From: Bog-473 sp963782415
GTDB taxonomy: Bacteria > Actinomycetota > Acidimicrobiia > Acidimicrobiales > RAAP-2
Assembly: GCA_963782415.1 (NCBI GenBank)
Contig: CAWAJT010000002.1
Span: 62,001 to 126,000, forward strand
Direction of reading: 5' to 3'
DNA: 64,000 nucleotides
The number at the start of each line of letters is the position of its first letter. Position 1 is the stretch's first letter. The notes beneath the pieces were generated by a model. The model searched no databases. It saw nothing but the letters and a program-made list of their open reading frames with translations, and was not told where the DNA came from. Made by a program: the position numbers and the translations under genes. Shown here in pieces: positions 52,746 to 64,000 of the stretch.

Positions 52746-53835
52746 GTGAGCGTCCGGCACCTGGAGCTGGCTGACTTCCGCATCTTCCGCGCCGTCCAGC
52801 TCGACCTCGAGCCCGAGGGCACGACGGTGATCACCGGATCGAACGGGACGGGCAAGACGAGCGTGCTCGAAGCCGTGGCGTATCTCGGTACGCGGCGCTC
52901 CTTTCGCGGCGCGCCGCCCGAGGCCATGGTGCGTACCGGGACCGAGGGTGCGATCGTCGCGCGCAGAGATTGACAACCGAGACAGCCCGACTCTCGTGGA
53001 GGCGCAGATCGTGCCGGCGGGCCGGAGCCGGGCCCGGGTCAACCGCAAGGCCGTGCAAGGCCGGCGCCAGCTCGGCGTCGCCGCACCCGTCACGATCTTC
53101 TCGCCCGAGGATCTCGCCATCATCAGCGGCAGCCCCAAGGGACGACGCGACGTCCTCGACGACGCACTGGCCCTGCTCGATCCCGAAGGAGCACGCGCCG
53201 CCGACGAGACCGACCGCGTCCTGCGCCAGCGCGCCGCCTTGTTGCGCCAAGCCGGCGGCCGGGCCGGCGCCGAGGTGACGGCGACGCTCGACGTGTGGGA
53301 CCAGCGGTTGGCTGACGCCGGGAAGGTGCTCGTCGAGGCGCGGGAACGTCTGGTGTCCGATCTCAATCCACTGGCGGCGGCGGCCTACCGGCATCTGGCC
53401 GGCGCACCCGACGGAGCCGACGAGGCCCGCCTGGACCAACGTTACGTGCGCAGCTGGGACGGGGATCTGCTCCAGGCGCTGGGAACCTCGCGGCCGGCTG
53501 ATCTCCGCCGGGGCGTCAACACGGTCGGGCCGCACCGCGACGACCTCTCGCTCCGGATCGAGGGCCGCGAGGCACGCACCCATGCCTCGCAGGGTGAACA
53601 ACGCTGCCTCGCGCTCGCCCTGCGACTCGGGGTGCACCAGCTGGTGCGGGCCCGGACGGCCTTGATCCCGACCCTCCTCCTCGACGACGTCTTCTCCGAG
53701 CTCGACCCGGCCCGCAGCCGGGCCCTGGTCGAGGAGCTCCCCGTCGGCCAGTCGATCCTCACGACCGCGGCGCCGCTGCCCGATGGGATCGAGGTGGCCC
53801 GGCTGCTCCCAGTGGCGAGCCTGGAGGCGGGGTGA
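52746..53835 (+). CDS. recF: DNA replication/repair protein RecF, frameshifted
   Basis: About 362 residues across a frameshift. Walker A GSNGTGKTS near the N-terminus, 'SPEDLAIISGSPKGRRDVLD', the signature 'ASQGEQRCLALALRLG' and Walker B LLLDDVFSELDP are all present. One extra base at about 52959 ends the frame at 52973; removing it gives GAIVRAEIDNRDSPTLVEAQIV. SMC-like ATPase that loads RecA at gaps. Start GTG at 52746; the stop overlaps dciA by GTGA. Confidence 0.95.
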
Positions 53836-54146
53836 CGCGGTACCGGCGCGACAGCGGGCCGCGTCCGCTGGGCGACTCCATGTCCCGTGTGCTGGGCCGC
53901 CTCGGATCGGCACCGACCCCGGCTGTCCTCGAAGCGGTCTTCACGCGGTGGGAGGAGCTGGTCGGTCCAGAACTGGGGGGGCATCTGCGTCCCCGGCGCG
54001 TCGACGGGCGTGTCCTGGTGGTGGCGGTCGAACACCCAGCCTGGGCGACCCGCGCCCGCATGGAGTCCGGTCAGATCCTGGCCCGGTTGCGCGCGGTGGG
54101 AGAGACGACGATCGACCGCCTGGAGGTCGTGGTCGAGCGCACCTGA
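53832..54146 (+). CDS. DUF721/DciA-like protein
   Basis: 104 residues from a GTG. 'VFTRWEELVGPELGGHLRPRRVDGRVLVVAVEHPAWATRARM' is the DUF721 core; DciA proteins help load the DnaB helicase in bacteria lacking DnaC. Position between recF and gyrB is the actinobacterial standard. A small basic N-terminal segment precedes the core. Confidence 0.9.
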   Translation: MTRYRRDSGPRPLGDSMSRVLGRLGSAPTPAVLEAVFTRWEELVGPELGGHLRPRRVDGRVLVVAVEHPAWATRARMESGQILARLRAVGETTIDRLEVVVERT

Positions 54147-54207
54147 GGGACACGTGCGTGGGGTCCGGACGACCGTTCAGAAGTGCCGAATTGGGGTGGC
54201 CGTCGGG

Positions 54208-54213
54208 TAGAAT
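54208..54213 (+). promoter_or_regulatory. Candidate -10 element for gyrB
   Basis: TAGAAT preceded by GG, in the 152-base gap between the dciA-like gene and gyrB. No clear -35 at the right spacing. It would give a leader of about 85 bases. Confidence 0.3.
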
Positions 54214-54298
54214 GGTGCGTTCGCATCGAAAGGCTGGACGAGGCCATCGGGGATTCGATACGCACCGCGAGAGACCTACGTTCTGAAAGGGCGCGCCT

Positions 54299-56260
<1,962 letters not shown>

Positions 56261-56286
56261 GCGGACGGACCGGGAGTAGGGAGCAC

Positions 56287-58799
56287 ATGGCACAATCGAC
56301 GCGCGGCGCGGGCCGCGGTGGAGCGGGTTCGGGCGGGGACGGCGAGGCTCCGGGGGCCGACGAACCGATCAGCGGTTCGATCGAACCGATCGAGATCCAA
56401 GAGGAGATGGAGCGCTCGTTCCTCGAGTACTCCATGTCGGTCATTGTGGCGCGCGCCCTGCCGGACGTACGCGACGGGCTCAAGCCGGTGCACCGCCGGA
56501 TCCTCTACTCCATGTTCGACAACGGACAGCGCCCCGACCGGCCGCACAGCAAGTGCGCCAAGGTCGTGGGCGAGGTCATGGGGACCTACCACCCGCACGG
56601 TGACTCGGCGATCTACGAGGCGCTGGCTCGCATGGTCCAGGAGTTCTCGCTCCGTCATCCGCTGATCGACGGCCACGGCAGCTTCGGCGGCCGTGGCCCC
56701 GACGACGGCGCCGCCGCCATGCGGTACACGGAGTGCCGGCTGGCACCGCTCGCCCTCGAGCTGATGGCGGACATCGACGAAGAGACCGTCGACATGGTCG
56801 CCAACTACGACGGCTCGTCCCTCGAACCGGTCGTGCTCCCCGGGCGCTTCCCCAACCTGCTCGTCAACGGCTCACAGGGCATTGCCGTGGGCATGGCGAC
56901 CAACGTGCCCCCGCACAACATGGGCGAGGTCATCGACGCCGCCATCCACGTGCTGCATCACCCCGAGGCCACGCCGGACGAGCTGATGGAGTTCGTCAAG
57001 GGCCCCGACTTCCCGACGGGCGCGCAGATCCTCGGCCGCCAAGGCATCCTCGACGCTTACCGGACGGGCCGCGGGTCGATCAAAATGCGCGCTGTCGCCG
57101 AAATCGAAGAAGGCCGCAGCGGGGACCGCATCGTCATTTCCGAGCTGCCGTACCAGACCTCGGTCGAGGTCATTGAGCAGAAGATCACCGAGCTGGTGCG
57201 CGCCGGCGACCTCGACGGCATCAGCGGCATGCGCAACGCGTCGGCCAACCAGCAGCCGAGCCTCATCATTGAGCTCAAGCGCGACGCCAACGCCAACGTC
57301 GTCCTGAACAACCTGTACAAGCAGACGCCGCTGCAGACCAGCTTCGGCGTGAACATGCTGGCGTTGGTCGACGGTGTGCCCCGCACGCTCAACCTGGCTC
57401 AGGCGCTGTCGTACTACATCGACCACCAGATTGAGGTCATTCAGCGCCGCTCGCAGTTCCGCCTGGACAAGGCGCGGGCACGGGCCCACATCGTCGAGGG
57501 CCTGCTGCGCGCCATCGACATGCTCGATGCGGTCATCGCCACCATCCGGGCGTCCGCCGACCGGCCCGAGGCGCGGACCTCGCTCATGGCCGAGCCGTTC
57601 TCCTTCACCGAGGTGCAGGCCACGCACATCCTCGACATGACGCTGGGCCGCCTGACCCGGCTCGGTCGCTCCGAACTGGAGGCGGAGATGGAGGATCTGC
57701 GGGCCACCATCGCCGAGCTCGAGGCGATCCTGTCGGACGACGCCAAGCTGCGCGGCGTGATCGAGTCCGAAATGACGGCAATCCGCGACAAGTACGCCAA
57801 CCCGCGCCGCAGCGTGATCACGCACGACCCGGGCGAGATGGGTGTCGAGGACCTCATCTCCGACGAGGAGATCGTGGTGACCATGACGAGGGCCGGCTAC
57901 ATCAAGTCGGTGGCCGCGGCGGCCTTCCGGACCCAGGGCCGGGGCGGGCGCGGTGTCCAGGGTGCCCGGTTGAAGGAAGAGGATCTCGTCAGCCAGGTCG
58001 TGCACACCTCGGCCCACGCCTTCTTGTTGCTGTTTTCGAACCAGGGCAAGGTCTACCGCCTGCGGGGTCACGAGATCCCGATGAAGGATCGGACCGCGCG
58101 CGGGACGGCGGCGATCAACCTGGTACCCCTGGCGCCGAACGAGTCGATCGCGGCCATCATCGCGACACGCGCGAATTCGCGCCGGACCAGTTCCTCGTTT
58201 TCGCCACCGCGCTGGGCCAGGTGAAGAAGACCGCGCTCAGCGAGTACGACAAGTCACGCCGCGAGGGTTTCATCGCCATCAATCTGCGTGACGGTGACGA
58301 GCTGGTCCGCGTGGTTGCGACCTCGGGCGACGACGACCTCTTCGAGGTGACACGCAACGGCATGACGATCCGGTTCAACGAGGGCGACGTGCGTGCCATG
58401 GGCCGCGACGCCGCCGGCGTGCGCGGCATCCGCCTGCGGGCCGGGGACGCGGTGGTGTCCCTCGACGTGGCGGCGGACGACACCGACATCCTGATCGTCA
58501 CCGACGCCGGCTACGGGAAGCGCACGAAGCTCGAGCGCTTCAACCGCCAGGCCCGCGGTGGGCAGGGCGTGCGCGGCATCCGCCTGACGGGCAAGCGGGG
58601 CACCGTGGTTGCGGCGTTCATGGTGGCCCTGGACGAGGAGATCCTGCTGGTGTCGTCGGGCGGCGTGGTGATCCGCACCCAGGCCCGGGAGATCGCCTCG
58701 CAGGGCCGCGACGCCACCGGCGTCCGGGTCATGAACCTCGACGAGGGTCAGAGCGTGGCGGCAGTGGCGAGAGTGAACGCGGAGACCGAAGAGGGCTGA
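56287..58799 (+). CDS. gyrA: DNA gyrase subunit A, frameshifted
   Basis: About 837 residues across a frameshift. Breakage-reunion domain with the catalytic Tyr147 in AAMRYTEC and a quinolone-region HPHGDSAIYEA; GyrA box QGRGGRG and beta-pinwheel repeats follow. The frame breaks at 58162-58164: one base missing, or GC extra, joins IAAII to DTREFAPDQFLVFATALGQVKKTA. Uncorrected, translation would end at 58224, inside the pinwheel. A Gly-rich N-terminal tail of about 35 residues precedes the domain. Confidence 0.96.
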
Positions 58800-58820
58800 G
58801 CCCGATGGTGTAGGTCGGGC
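58800..58820. terminator. Hairpin between convergent gyrA and lepB
   Basis: GCCCGA (58800-58805) and TCGGGC (58815-58820) form a 6-bp inverted repeat with a 9-base loop right after the gyrA stop, in the 25-base gap before the end of lepB. Confidence 0.45.
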
Positions 58821-58824
58821 CCGT

Positions 58825-59505
58825 TCAGAAGATGTGCAGGGACGTGATCGGCCACACCCGCACCTCGACCTTGCCGACGATCAGCGACTTGCCGATCGGT
58901 CCCCAATAGCGGCTGTCGCACGAGTCGGTGCGATTGTCGCCCATGACGAAGTAGTCGTTGGCCGGAACGCGGTAGGGACGGGCCAGGTCCGAGGTGTTGC
59001 CCGCCGGCCCGGCGACGGTGATCCCCTGCTCGGAAGTGGGCAGCCAGGACTCATCGAGGCGCTTGCCGTCGATGTAGACGTAGCCACCGCTCAGCGAGAT
59101 CACGTCGCCGGGCATTCCGATCACCCGCTTCACGAGGTCGTTGACCTGCTGCCCGCCACAGTCCTCGGCCGCCGGCCGGGAGAACACGACGATGTCACCC
59201 CGATCGACGCTGTGGAGGTGGTAGCTCAGCTTGTTGACCAGAATGCGGTCGCCCACCTGCAGCGTCGGCTCCATGGAACCGGACGGGATGAAGAAGGTCT
59301 GGACCACGAAAGCCCGGAGGAGGACGGCCACCAGCACGGCGACCACGACGACGATGACCGCTTCTTTGATCCACCGTGTCGAGCGGCCGGCAGCCGGGGC
59401 TGGTTCGGGTCCCGGTGTGCCGACAGGGGGTCCGTGCGAAGGAGGCTCGCCCGGAGGCCGCTCGTCGACGGCGAGGACCGGCTCGTTGGGTTCGGGCGCC
59501 ACCAC
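58825..59505 (-). CDS. lepB: Signal peptidase I
   Basis: 226 residues from a GTG. A Pro-rich cytosolic tail (1-44), one membrane span (48-68), then the catalytic Ser77 in PSGSMEPTL and the general-base Lys in DLVKRVIGMPGD; the C-terminal GDNRTDSCDSRYWG box is intact. Cleaves signal peptides of Sec- and Tat-exported proteins outside the membrane, and could process the Cys-rich protein at 22.9 kb. Confidence 0.95.
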   Translation of the reverse strand: MVAPEPNEPVLAVDERPPGEPPSHGPPVGTPGPEPAPAAGRSTRWIKEAVIVVVVAVLVAVLLRAFVVQTFFIPSGSMEPTLQVGDRILVNKLSYHLHSVDRGDIVVFSRPAAEDCGGQQVNDLVKRVIGMPGDVISLSGGYVYIDGKRLDESWLPTSEQGITVAGPAGNTSDLARPYRVPANDYFVMGDNRTDSCDSRYWGPIGKSLIVGKVEVRVWPITSLHIF

Positions 59506-59542
59506 CGCAGGCAGGTTAGACGGCGCCGCTGCGGGGGAGGGC

Positions 59543-61270
59543 TCAGGCGGGGATCGGAATGACCGAAGCCGTGTCGCGCCCCGAACGCAAGATGGTGCCG
59601 GGCAGGGCGCCGGTCGGCGCGCCGTCGCGGATGGTCTCCACGCCGTTGACCAGGACCCGCACCGCCCCGTGCGAGCCGGCGTAGAGGCGAGCGGTGTCGC
59701 CGGGGAGGTCGTGCACCAACCGGGCGGGCTCGGAGCCCACCGTCTCGGGATCGAAGACGAACAGGTCGGCGGCGTAGCCCTCGCGGATCAGGCCGCGCTC
59801 GCGCAAGCCGAACAGGCGGGCCGGCTGCTCCGTGAGCATCTGCACGGCCTTTTCGACGGGGACGAGCTGGCGGCCGCGCAGGCAGTCACCCAGGAACGCC
59901 GTCGGATAGTTCGAACCGCACATGCGGTCGAGGTGCGCACCGGCGTCGGAGCCGCCGACCATGGCGCGCGGGTCGGACCAGATCTCGGCGCGCAGTTCCC
60001 ATGTCGAGTCCTGGCCGTCGTCGGTGTTCGGCCACAACACGGTGCGCAGGTTGTCGGCCAGGACGATGTCGAGCAACGTGTCGAAGGGTTCGGTGCCTCG
60101 TTCGGCCGCGATGTCGGCCACGGTGCGGAAGGCACAACCTTCGTTGGCCGGCGCGTAGGTGTCCCCGATGGTGTAGCTCCCCCACCGGGCCAGCCCACGG
60201 AAGACGCCCGCCTCCTTGCTGTGCGCCCGTTCGTCGAGCAGCGCACGGACAGCGGGATCGGCGAGCTGGCGCATGCGCTCGTCTTCGGGCAGTCCCATGA
60301 CGTCGCTCCAGCCCGGAATCAGGAACAGTGCGCAGTGCGTGCGAAAGCTCATGTTCATGGGCACGACCGTCGGCATGGTCGAGCGCGACGATCTGCCCGC
60401 CGGCGGCAGCCGCGGCGGACGAGGCCGCGAGCTGGTGCGCGATCTTCTCGGTGGAGCGGGCGTCGACCGTCAGGACGTTCCAGTTGAGCGGCCGCCGCGC
60501 CGTCACGCTCATGGTGGTCATGAGATCGACCTCGTCGTCGGTGAACGAATCGAGACAACCATTGGTGATGTACTCGAGGGTGGTGCCCTCGTGGGCGGCC
60601 ACCTCCTCGCAGAAGGCGAGCATCTCGCGGCGGTCGGCATAGCGTGAGCTGATGGGGCGCCCGTCACCGTCCGAATGCGTGCGGGACTGAGAGGACGAGA
60701 AGCCCAGACCTCCAGCCCGCAGCGACTCGGCGAGCAGGGCGCGCATGGCGGCGATCTCGTCGTCGGTCGCCACCTCCTCGCCCCGCTCGGCTCCGAGCAC
60801 CTTGCGGCGCAGGGCGCAGTGGCCCACCAGGAATCCGGCATTGACGCCCAGCCGACCGTCGAGCGCGTCGAGGTATTCGCCGAAGGTCGACCAGTTCCAG
60901 GGCACGCCCTCTTCGAGCGCGGCGAGTGGCATCCCCTCGACCTTGGCCATCATCTGTCGGATGTAGTCGGCATCCTCGGCATTGATGGGGGCGAGCGTGA
61001 AGCCGCAATTGCCCCCGATGACCGAGGTCACGCCGTGCACGTTGGAGGGCGAGGCGAGGGGGTCCCAAAAAGCTGCGCGTCGTAGTGCGTGTGGGGGTCG
61101 ATCACGCCGGGCATGACCACCAGACCGGCGGCGTCGAACTCGGTGGCCGCCGGTTCGTCGATCTGACCGACCTCGACGATCCGGCCGTCGCGTATCCCCA
61201 CGTCGGCGGTGCGCCCGGGCTCGCCGGTCCCGTCGATGACCGTGCCGGATCGGATGACGTAGTCGAGCAT
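59543..61270 (-). CDS. N-acyl-D-amino-acid deacylase family amidohydrolase, two frameshifts
   Basis: About 575 residues across two breaks. N-terminus MLDYVIRSGTVIDGTGEPG, metal-binding IDPHTHYDAQLFWDP, 'TSVIGGNCGFTLAP' with a Cys ligand, and the C-terminal GGSDAGAHLDRMCG are typical of D-aminoacylase-like enzymes. Break one: a T missing from the run at 61067-61071 (QLF-WDP). Break two: an extra base at 60377-60378 (IVALD-MPTVV). Each correction restores conserved sequence on both sides. Substrate unknown. Confidence 0.85.
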
Positions 61271-61387
61271 GGGACCTCCGGGACGGGCGCGGCGGGTGCC
61301 GGGCACCGGAATCTGACGACCCGTCAGCTTAGTGTTGCCACCAGCGGTCTCCAGTTGGCCCCGTCATCGCGCCGGCAACTGCCGGGT

Positions 61388-61993
61388 TCAAGCGGGCTGA
61401 TCGCGGGCGGTCTCGGTCCCCTCTTTGTAGTGGCGGATGACGGCGGCCCGAATCTCGTGCAGTCGGCCCATGACGTCGTCCTGGCGCTCGGTCAGCGCCT
61501 GTAGCTCCTGCTCAATGACGGCGAGGGAGCCCGACACGTCGAAGGGTGACGTGAGGTCCACGTCTGCCATTTCGTGGTGGGCTCGGAGCAGCTCGTCGGT
61601 CCGGGAGAAGAGGTCCGCATCGATCTCCGGTTCGACGAAGTCCACGCGCTGCGGTGGCGCCGGCTCCGGGTGCTCCGTGGCGGCGGGAGCGAGGACGCCG
61701 GGGAGGTTGTCGAGGGAGCCGCTACCGGTACTGGCGCCCCCGCCCGCGGCCGAGAGGTCACCGGCGTGCCGCAGGAGAGCGACATCGGCGGCGAGGATCG
61801 CCCGGGCATAGGTCAGCGCCTCCAGGACGAAGGTCAGATCGTCGCGCCACGCCCTGATCGGAGGATCGAAACCGGGGCGATCGACCTCGGCGGACACCTC
61901 GACCAAGTGGTCGATGTCGGCCAGGGTCAAGGGGTGGTCCCGCAGAGACCGGTCGGGGACGTCGTCCCCGACCCCCCTCTCCGCTGTTGGCAC
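61388..61993 (-). CDS. Unknown helical protein
   Basis: 201 residues from a GTG. Acidic, no membrane segment or signal. Predicted helices at 25-85 and 120-190, the second with a heptad-like pattern (SLAVIEQELQALTERQDDVMGRLHEIRAAVI) suggesting a coiled coil; an Ala/Gly/Ser-rich linker separates them. No family recognised. 117 bases upstream of the amidohydrolase start on the same strand. Confidence 0.6.
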   Translation of the reverse strand: MPTAERGVGDDVPDRSLRDHPLTLADIDHLVEVSAEVDRPGFDPPIRAWRDDLTFVLEALTYARAILAADVALLRHAGDLSAAGGGASTGSGSLDNLPGVLAPAATEHPEPAPPQRVDFVEPEIDADLFSRTDELLRAHHEMADVDLTSPFDVSGSLAVIEQELQALTERQDDVMGRLHEIRAAVIRHYKEGTETARDQPA

Positions 61994-62320
61994 CGGGTCA
62001 CACCCCCTCCGCGCTGGGGCTCTTCGAGCCGACCCCTCGTTCCCATCCTGTCACGACGTCCTCTCTCGAGGGGGGTTCCCGATGCCGGGCCCGGCAGGCC
62101 GGGCCTGACGCCCGGCGGGGCGACGTGGCATGGGGGGCCGACCCCTCGGGCTGACTTGTGGACGAACGTTCCTTCCTGAGGAACCCCTATGTCAACGCCC
62201 CTCTTCCCCAAGTCATCCACAGGCTGTGCCCGAAGCCGTCCCCAGCCGGAAGCTTTCGCGGCGCCAGTGGACGTGCTTTGCTCTCTGGGTGCCCGCACCG
62301 AGATTCGACGTATCGCCAGG
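61994..62320. other. Non-coding gap before dcd with DnaA-box-like sites
   Basis: No gene is seen. TGTGGACGA (62157-62165) and TCATCCACA (62213-62221) each match a DnaA box at 8 of 9 positions. GTTCCT (62168-62173) and AGGAAC (62179-62184) form a small inverted repeat. If dcd starts earlier than annotated, part of this is coding. Confidence 0.45.
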
Positions 62321-63466
62321 GTGGCGGCCGTGCTGAACCTGCAGCCGTCGGCCGAGGGCGTGCTCCCGGGCCAACTCCTCGAGCGGGCCATCCGGGCCGG
62401 CTACATCGACGCGGGACGCTTCAACATCCCGGATGCGAACGTGCAGCCGGCCAGCCTCGATCTGCGATTGGGGGAGCGTGCGTTGCGGATCCGCTGCAGC
62501 TTCCTGCCCGGCACCGATTCGGTCGAACGAAAGCTCAAGGACTACGTCCTCGACGAGATCGACCTGCGGGGCGACGGCGCCATGCTGGAAGCACGCTGCC
62601 CCTACCTCATTGAACTCAAGGAGCGGCTCGACCTCCCCGCCGGATTGCGGGGCAAGGCCAACCCGAAGAGCTCGACCGGACGGATCGACGTCTTCACTCG
62701 GGTCATCACGGACCACAGCGACCGGTTCGACGAAATCGCCCCTGGCTACAGCGGCCCGTTGTACCTGGAGGTCGTCCCTCTCTCGTTCGCGGTGCGGGTC
62801 CGCGAGGACCTGACCCTCAACCAGCTCCGGCTCTCCATGGGCCGACCCTGGCTGACCGATGACGAGGTGCGCCACACCCATATGGAAGAGCCGATCCTGT
62901 TCAGGGAGGGCAATCCTGTTCCGGTCGACGATCTGGTTCTCTCGAACGGGCTCTTCCTCGGCCTCGACCTCCGCGGCGACGAGAACGGGCAAGTCGGACA
63001 CAGCACACGCGACAGTGCGCCGCTGCTCGACCTGACCACGGGGGGCGAGGTCGACCCGCGACCCTTCTGGGATCCGGTCTTCCGCGAGGACGGTGATCGC
63101 CTCGTGCTCTCGCCGAAGCGCTTCTACCTCTTGATGTCGAACGAGGCGGTCAGCGTTCCGCCCAACCTGGCCGCCGAAATGACGGCGTACGATCCCACCA
63201 GCGGCGAGCTCCGCACGCACTACGCGGGCTTTTTCGACCCCGGCTTCGGCTTCGACCCGACCGGTGGCTTCCACGGTTCGCGCGCGGCACTCGAGGTGCG
63301 AGCCCACGACGTCCCCTTCATGGTCGAGAACGGGCAGGCGGTGTGCAAGCTGACGTTCGAGCGCATGTTGGAGGAGCCGACGTCCCTCTACGGCTCCGGG
63401 ATCGGCTCCTCGTATCAGCAACAGGAAGAGACGCTGAGCCGCTACTTCCGGCGCGCTCGGGACTAA
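62321..63466 (+). CDS. dcd: 2'-deoxycytidine 5'-triphosphate deaminase, double-length (DCD) type
   Basis: About 381 residues from GTG at 62321; GTG at 62330 and earlier GTGs are possible. Two dUTPase-like jelly-roll halves: the first has 'ANPKSSTGRIDVFTRVI' and 'GYSGPLYLEVVP' with the catalytic Glu region, the second RFYLLMSNEAVSVPP and 'HYAGFFDPGFGFDPTGG'. Deaminates dCTP to dUTP for thymidylate synthesis. The fused form is known mainly from alphaproteobacteria; most actinobacteria have a ~190-residue Dcd. Confidence 0.88.
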   Translation: MAAVLNLQPSAEGVLPGQLLERAIRAGYIDAGRFNIPDANVQPASLDLRLGERALRIRCSFLPGTDSVERKLKDYVLDEIDLRGDGAMLEARCPYLIELKERLDLPAGLRGKANPKSSTGRIDVFTRVITDHSDRFDEIAPGYSGPLYLEVVPLSFAVRVREDLTLNQLRLSMGRPWLTDDEVRHTHMEEPILFREGNPVPVDDLVLSNGLFLGLDLRGDENGQVGHSTRDSAPLLDLTTGGEVDPRPFWDPVFREDGDRLVLSPKRFYLLMSNEAVSVPPNLAAEMTAYDPTSGELRTHYAGFFDPGFGFDPTGGFHGSRAALEVRAHDVPFMVENGQAVCKLTFERMLEEPTSLYGSGIGSSYQQQEETLSRYFRRARD

Positions 63467-63742
63467 CGCCCCGACAGCGCCGCATCCGCGAGCGCCGATT
63501 CCGCCGGCGCAGCAACCCCACGACCACCCGCCGCGCATGCACGGCACTCGGGGTCCTCAAACCCCAAAATGCGTGCAATTCCAGCGCAAATCAGCAACTT
63601 CGGATGCAGGTGGGCGAGTGGGGGCTATCACAAAGTTTGCGCACATTCGAGGTTCCCCCCCGGGGTTCGGCGTTCCCTCGGGTAAGTGGAGGGCGCGGAC
63701 CTAAGGCGGGTGTGCGGAGTTACGACGAAGGAGCAGACCTAC
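63467..63742 (+). promoter_or_regulatory. Leader region upstream of the secreted protein gene
   Basis: 276 non-coding bases. Contains a run GGTTCCCCCCCGGGG followed by TTCGGCG and TTCCCTCGGGTAAG (around 63650-63685), able to fold into GC-rich hairpins, then AAGGAG (63728-63733) before the ATG. The spacing of GGTTC and GGGTA could also suit an alternative sigma factor. No known riboswitch recognised. Confidence 0.3.
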
Positions 63743-64000
63743 ATGAGGCGGAGACCACACAAGTCACGGAAGCCGTTGACTGCGATCGCAATCACGACAT
63801 GCGGGTTGGTGCTCGGTGCCGGCGTCGGTCTCGGGGCCGGCGTGCCACCCGCGGGCGCCGCGCCGTCACCGACCGATCTGGAGACGACGGTGCAAACCGT
63901 TCAGAACGCGGCAGCGGGCGCCCTCACCCAAGCAACTGGGTCGGCCACGCCGACCCCAGGGCCGGCGTCGAGCCCGCCACCGTCGCTGCCAGCGAGTGTC
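63743..64000 (+). CDS. Secreted protein of unknown function, 3' truncated
   Basis: The first 86 codons only. A strongly basic start (MRRRPHKSRKPL) and hydrophobic segment (TAIAITTCGLVLGAGVGLGAG) make a Sec signal peptide, probably cut after an AxA near residue 45 (PAGAAPSP). The mature part begins with a helical stretch (DLETTVQTVQNAAAGALTQ) and then a Pro/Ser/Thr-rich linker. AAGGAG lies 10 bases before the ATG. Cell-wall protein is a guess. Confidence 0.75.
   Translation, partial: MRRRPHKSRKPLTAIAITTCGLVLGAGVGLGAGVPPAGAAPSPTDLETTVQTVQNAAAGALTQATGSATPTPGPASSPPPSLPASV

Noticed and set aside
56575..56640. Fluoroquinolone-resistance mutation in gyrA (Glu where E. coli has Asp87)
   Set aside because: The neighbouring Ser is retained and the Glu may be the natural residue of this lineage; no basis for a resistance claim.

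Overview
The window is a 64 kb piece of a high-GC actinobacterial chromosome that carries the replication origin. Codons end mostly in G or C, GTG starts are frequent, and many genes overlap by ATGA or GTGA. Three things point to Actinobacteria: the order rpmH-rnpA-yidD-yidC-jag-rsmG-parA-parB on one side of dnaA and dnaN-recF-dciA-gyrB-gyrA on the other; the cca / DUF6049 / murJ / trxB / trxA / cwlM block, which mirrors Mycobacterium; and a padR-ino1 pair. The ~41-residue 'VVGMAATPxGxGYW' repeats are of a type I associate with Acidimicrobiia. The class is an inference; no rRNA or tRNA gene was found to test it.

Layout. 1-2.2 kb: end of a branched-chain amino-acid-type ABC ATPase and its binding protein. 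2.4-6.2 kb: a four-gene operon of ABC exporter, NarL-type histidine kinase and response regulator. 6.2-15.1 kb: lipid and redox genes (patatin, WS/DGAT acyltransferase, DUF2505, flavin-binding protein, peroxiredoxin, SDR), an OmpR regulator without kinase, an MFS pump and a PIG-L deacetylase. 15.8-19.0 kb: a split NHEJ-like set (LigD-type polymerase, HhH-PHP protein, ATP-dependent ligase). 19.0-20.9 kb: aldolase and amidohydrolase on the minus strand. 21.0-25.1 kb: a five-gene cluster resembling the maturation part of the methylamine dehydrogenase (mau) operon, whose Cys-rich light-chain-like product is fused to beta-propeller-like repeats. 25.1-33.2 kb: flavin protein, HAD phosphatase, the rpsF-ssb-rpsR-rplI-dnaB operon, panB with DUF5318, padR and ino1. 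33.3-42.8 kb: cca, DUF6049, murJ, degV-like gene, trxB, trxA, cwlM. 42.9-49.7 kb: the minus-strand parB-to-rpmH block with two parS sites. 49.9-58.8 kb: dnaA, oriC, dnaN, recF, dciA, gyrB, gyrA. 58.8-64.0 kb: lepB, a D-aminoacylase-type hydrolase, an unknown protein, a double-length dCTP deaminase, and the start of a secreted protein.

Together: the 33-59 kb region is the core machinery for chromosome replication and partition, membrane insertion and cell-wall lipid II handling. The 21-25 kb cluster looks like a dedicated export and disulfide-maturation system for one secreted Cys-rich propeller protein and is the best candidate for something undescribed.

Caution: at least nine single-base frameshifts interrupt otherwise intact conserved genes, including gyrA, recF, yidC, jag and murJ. 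Since several are essential, the most likely cause is residual indel error in the assembly. Affected genes are annotated across the break.
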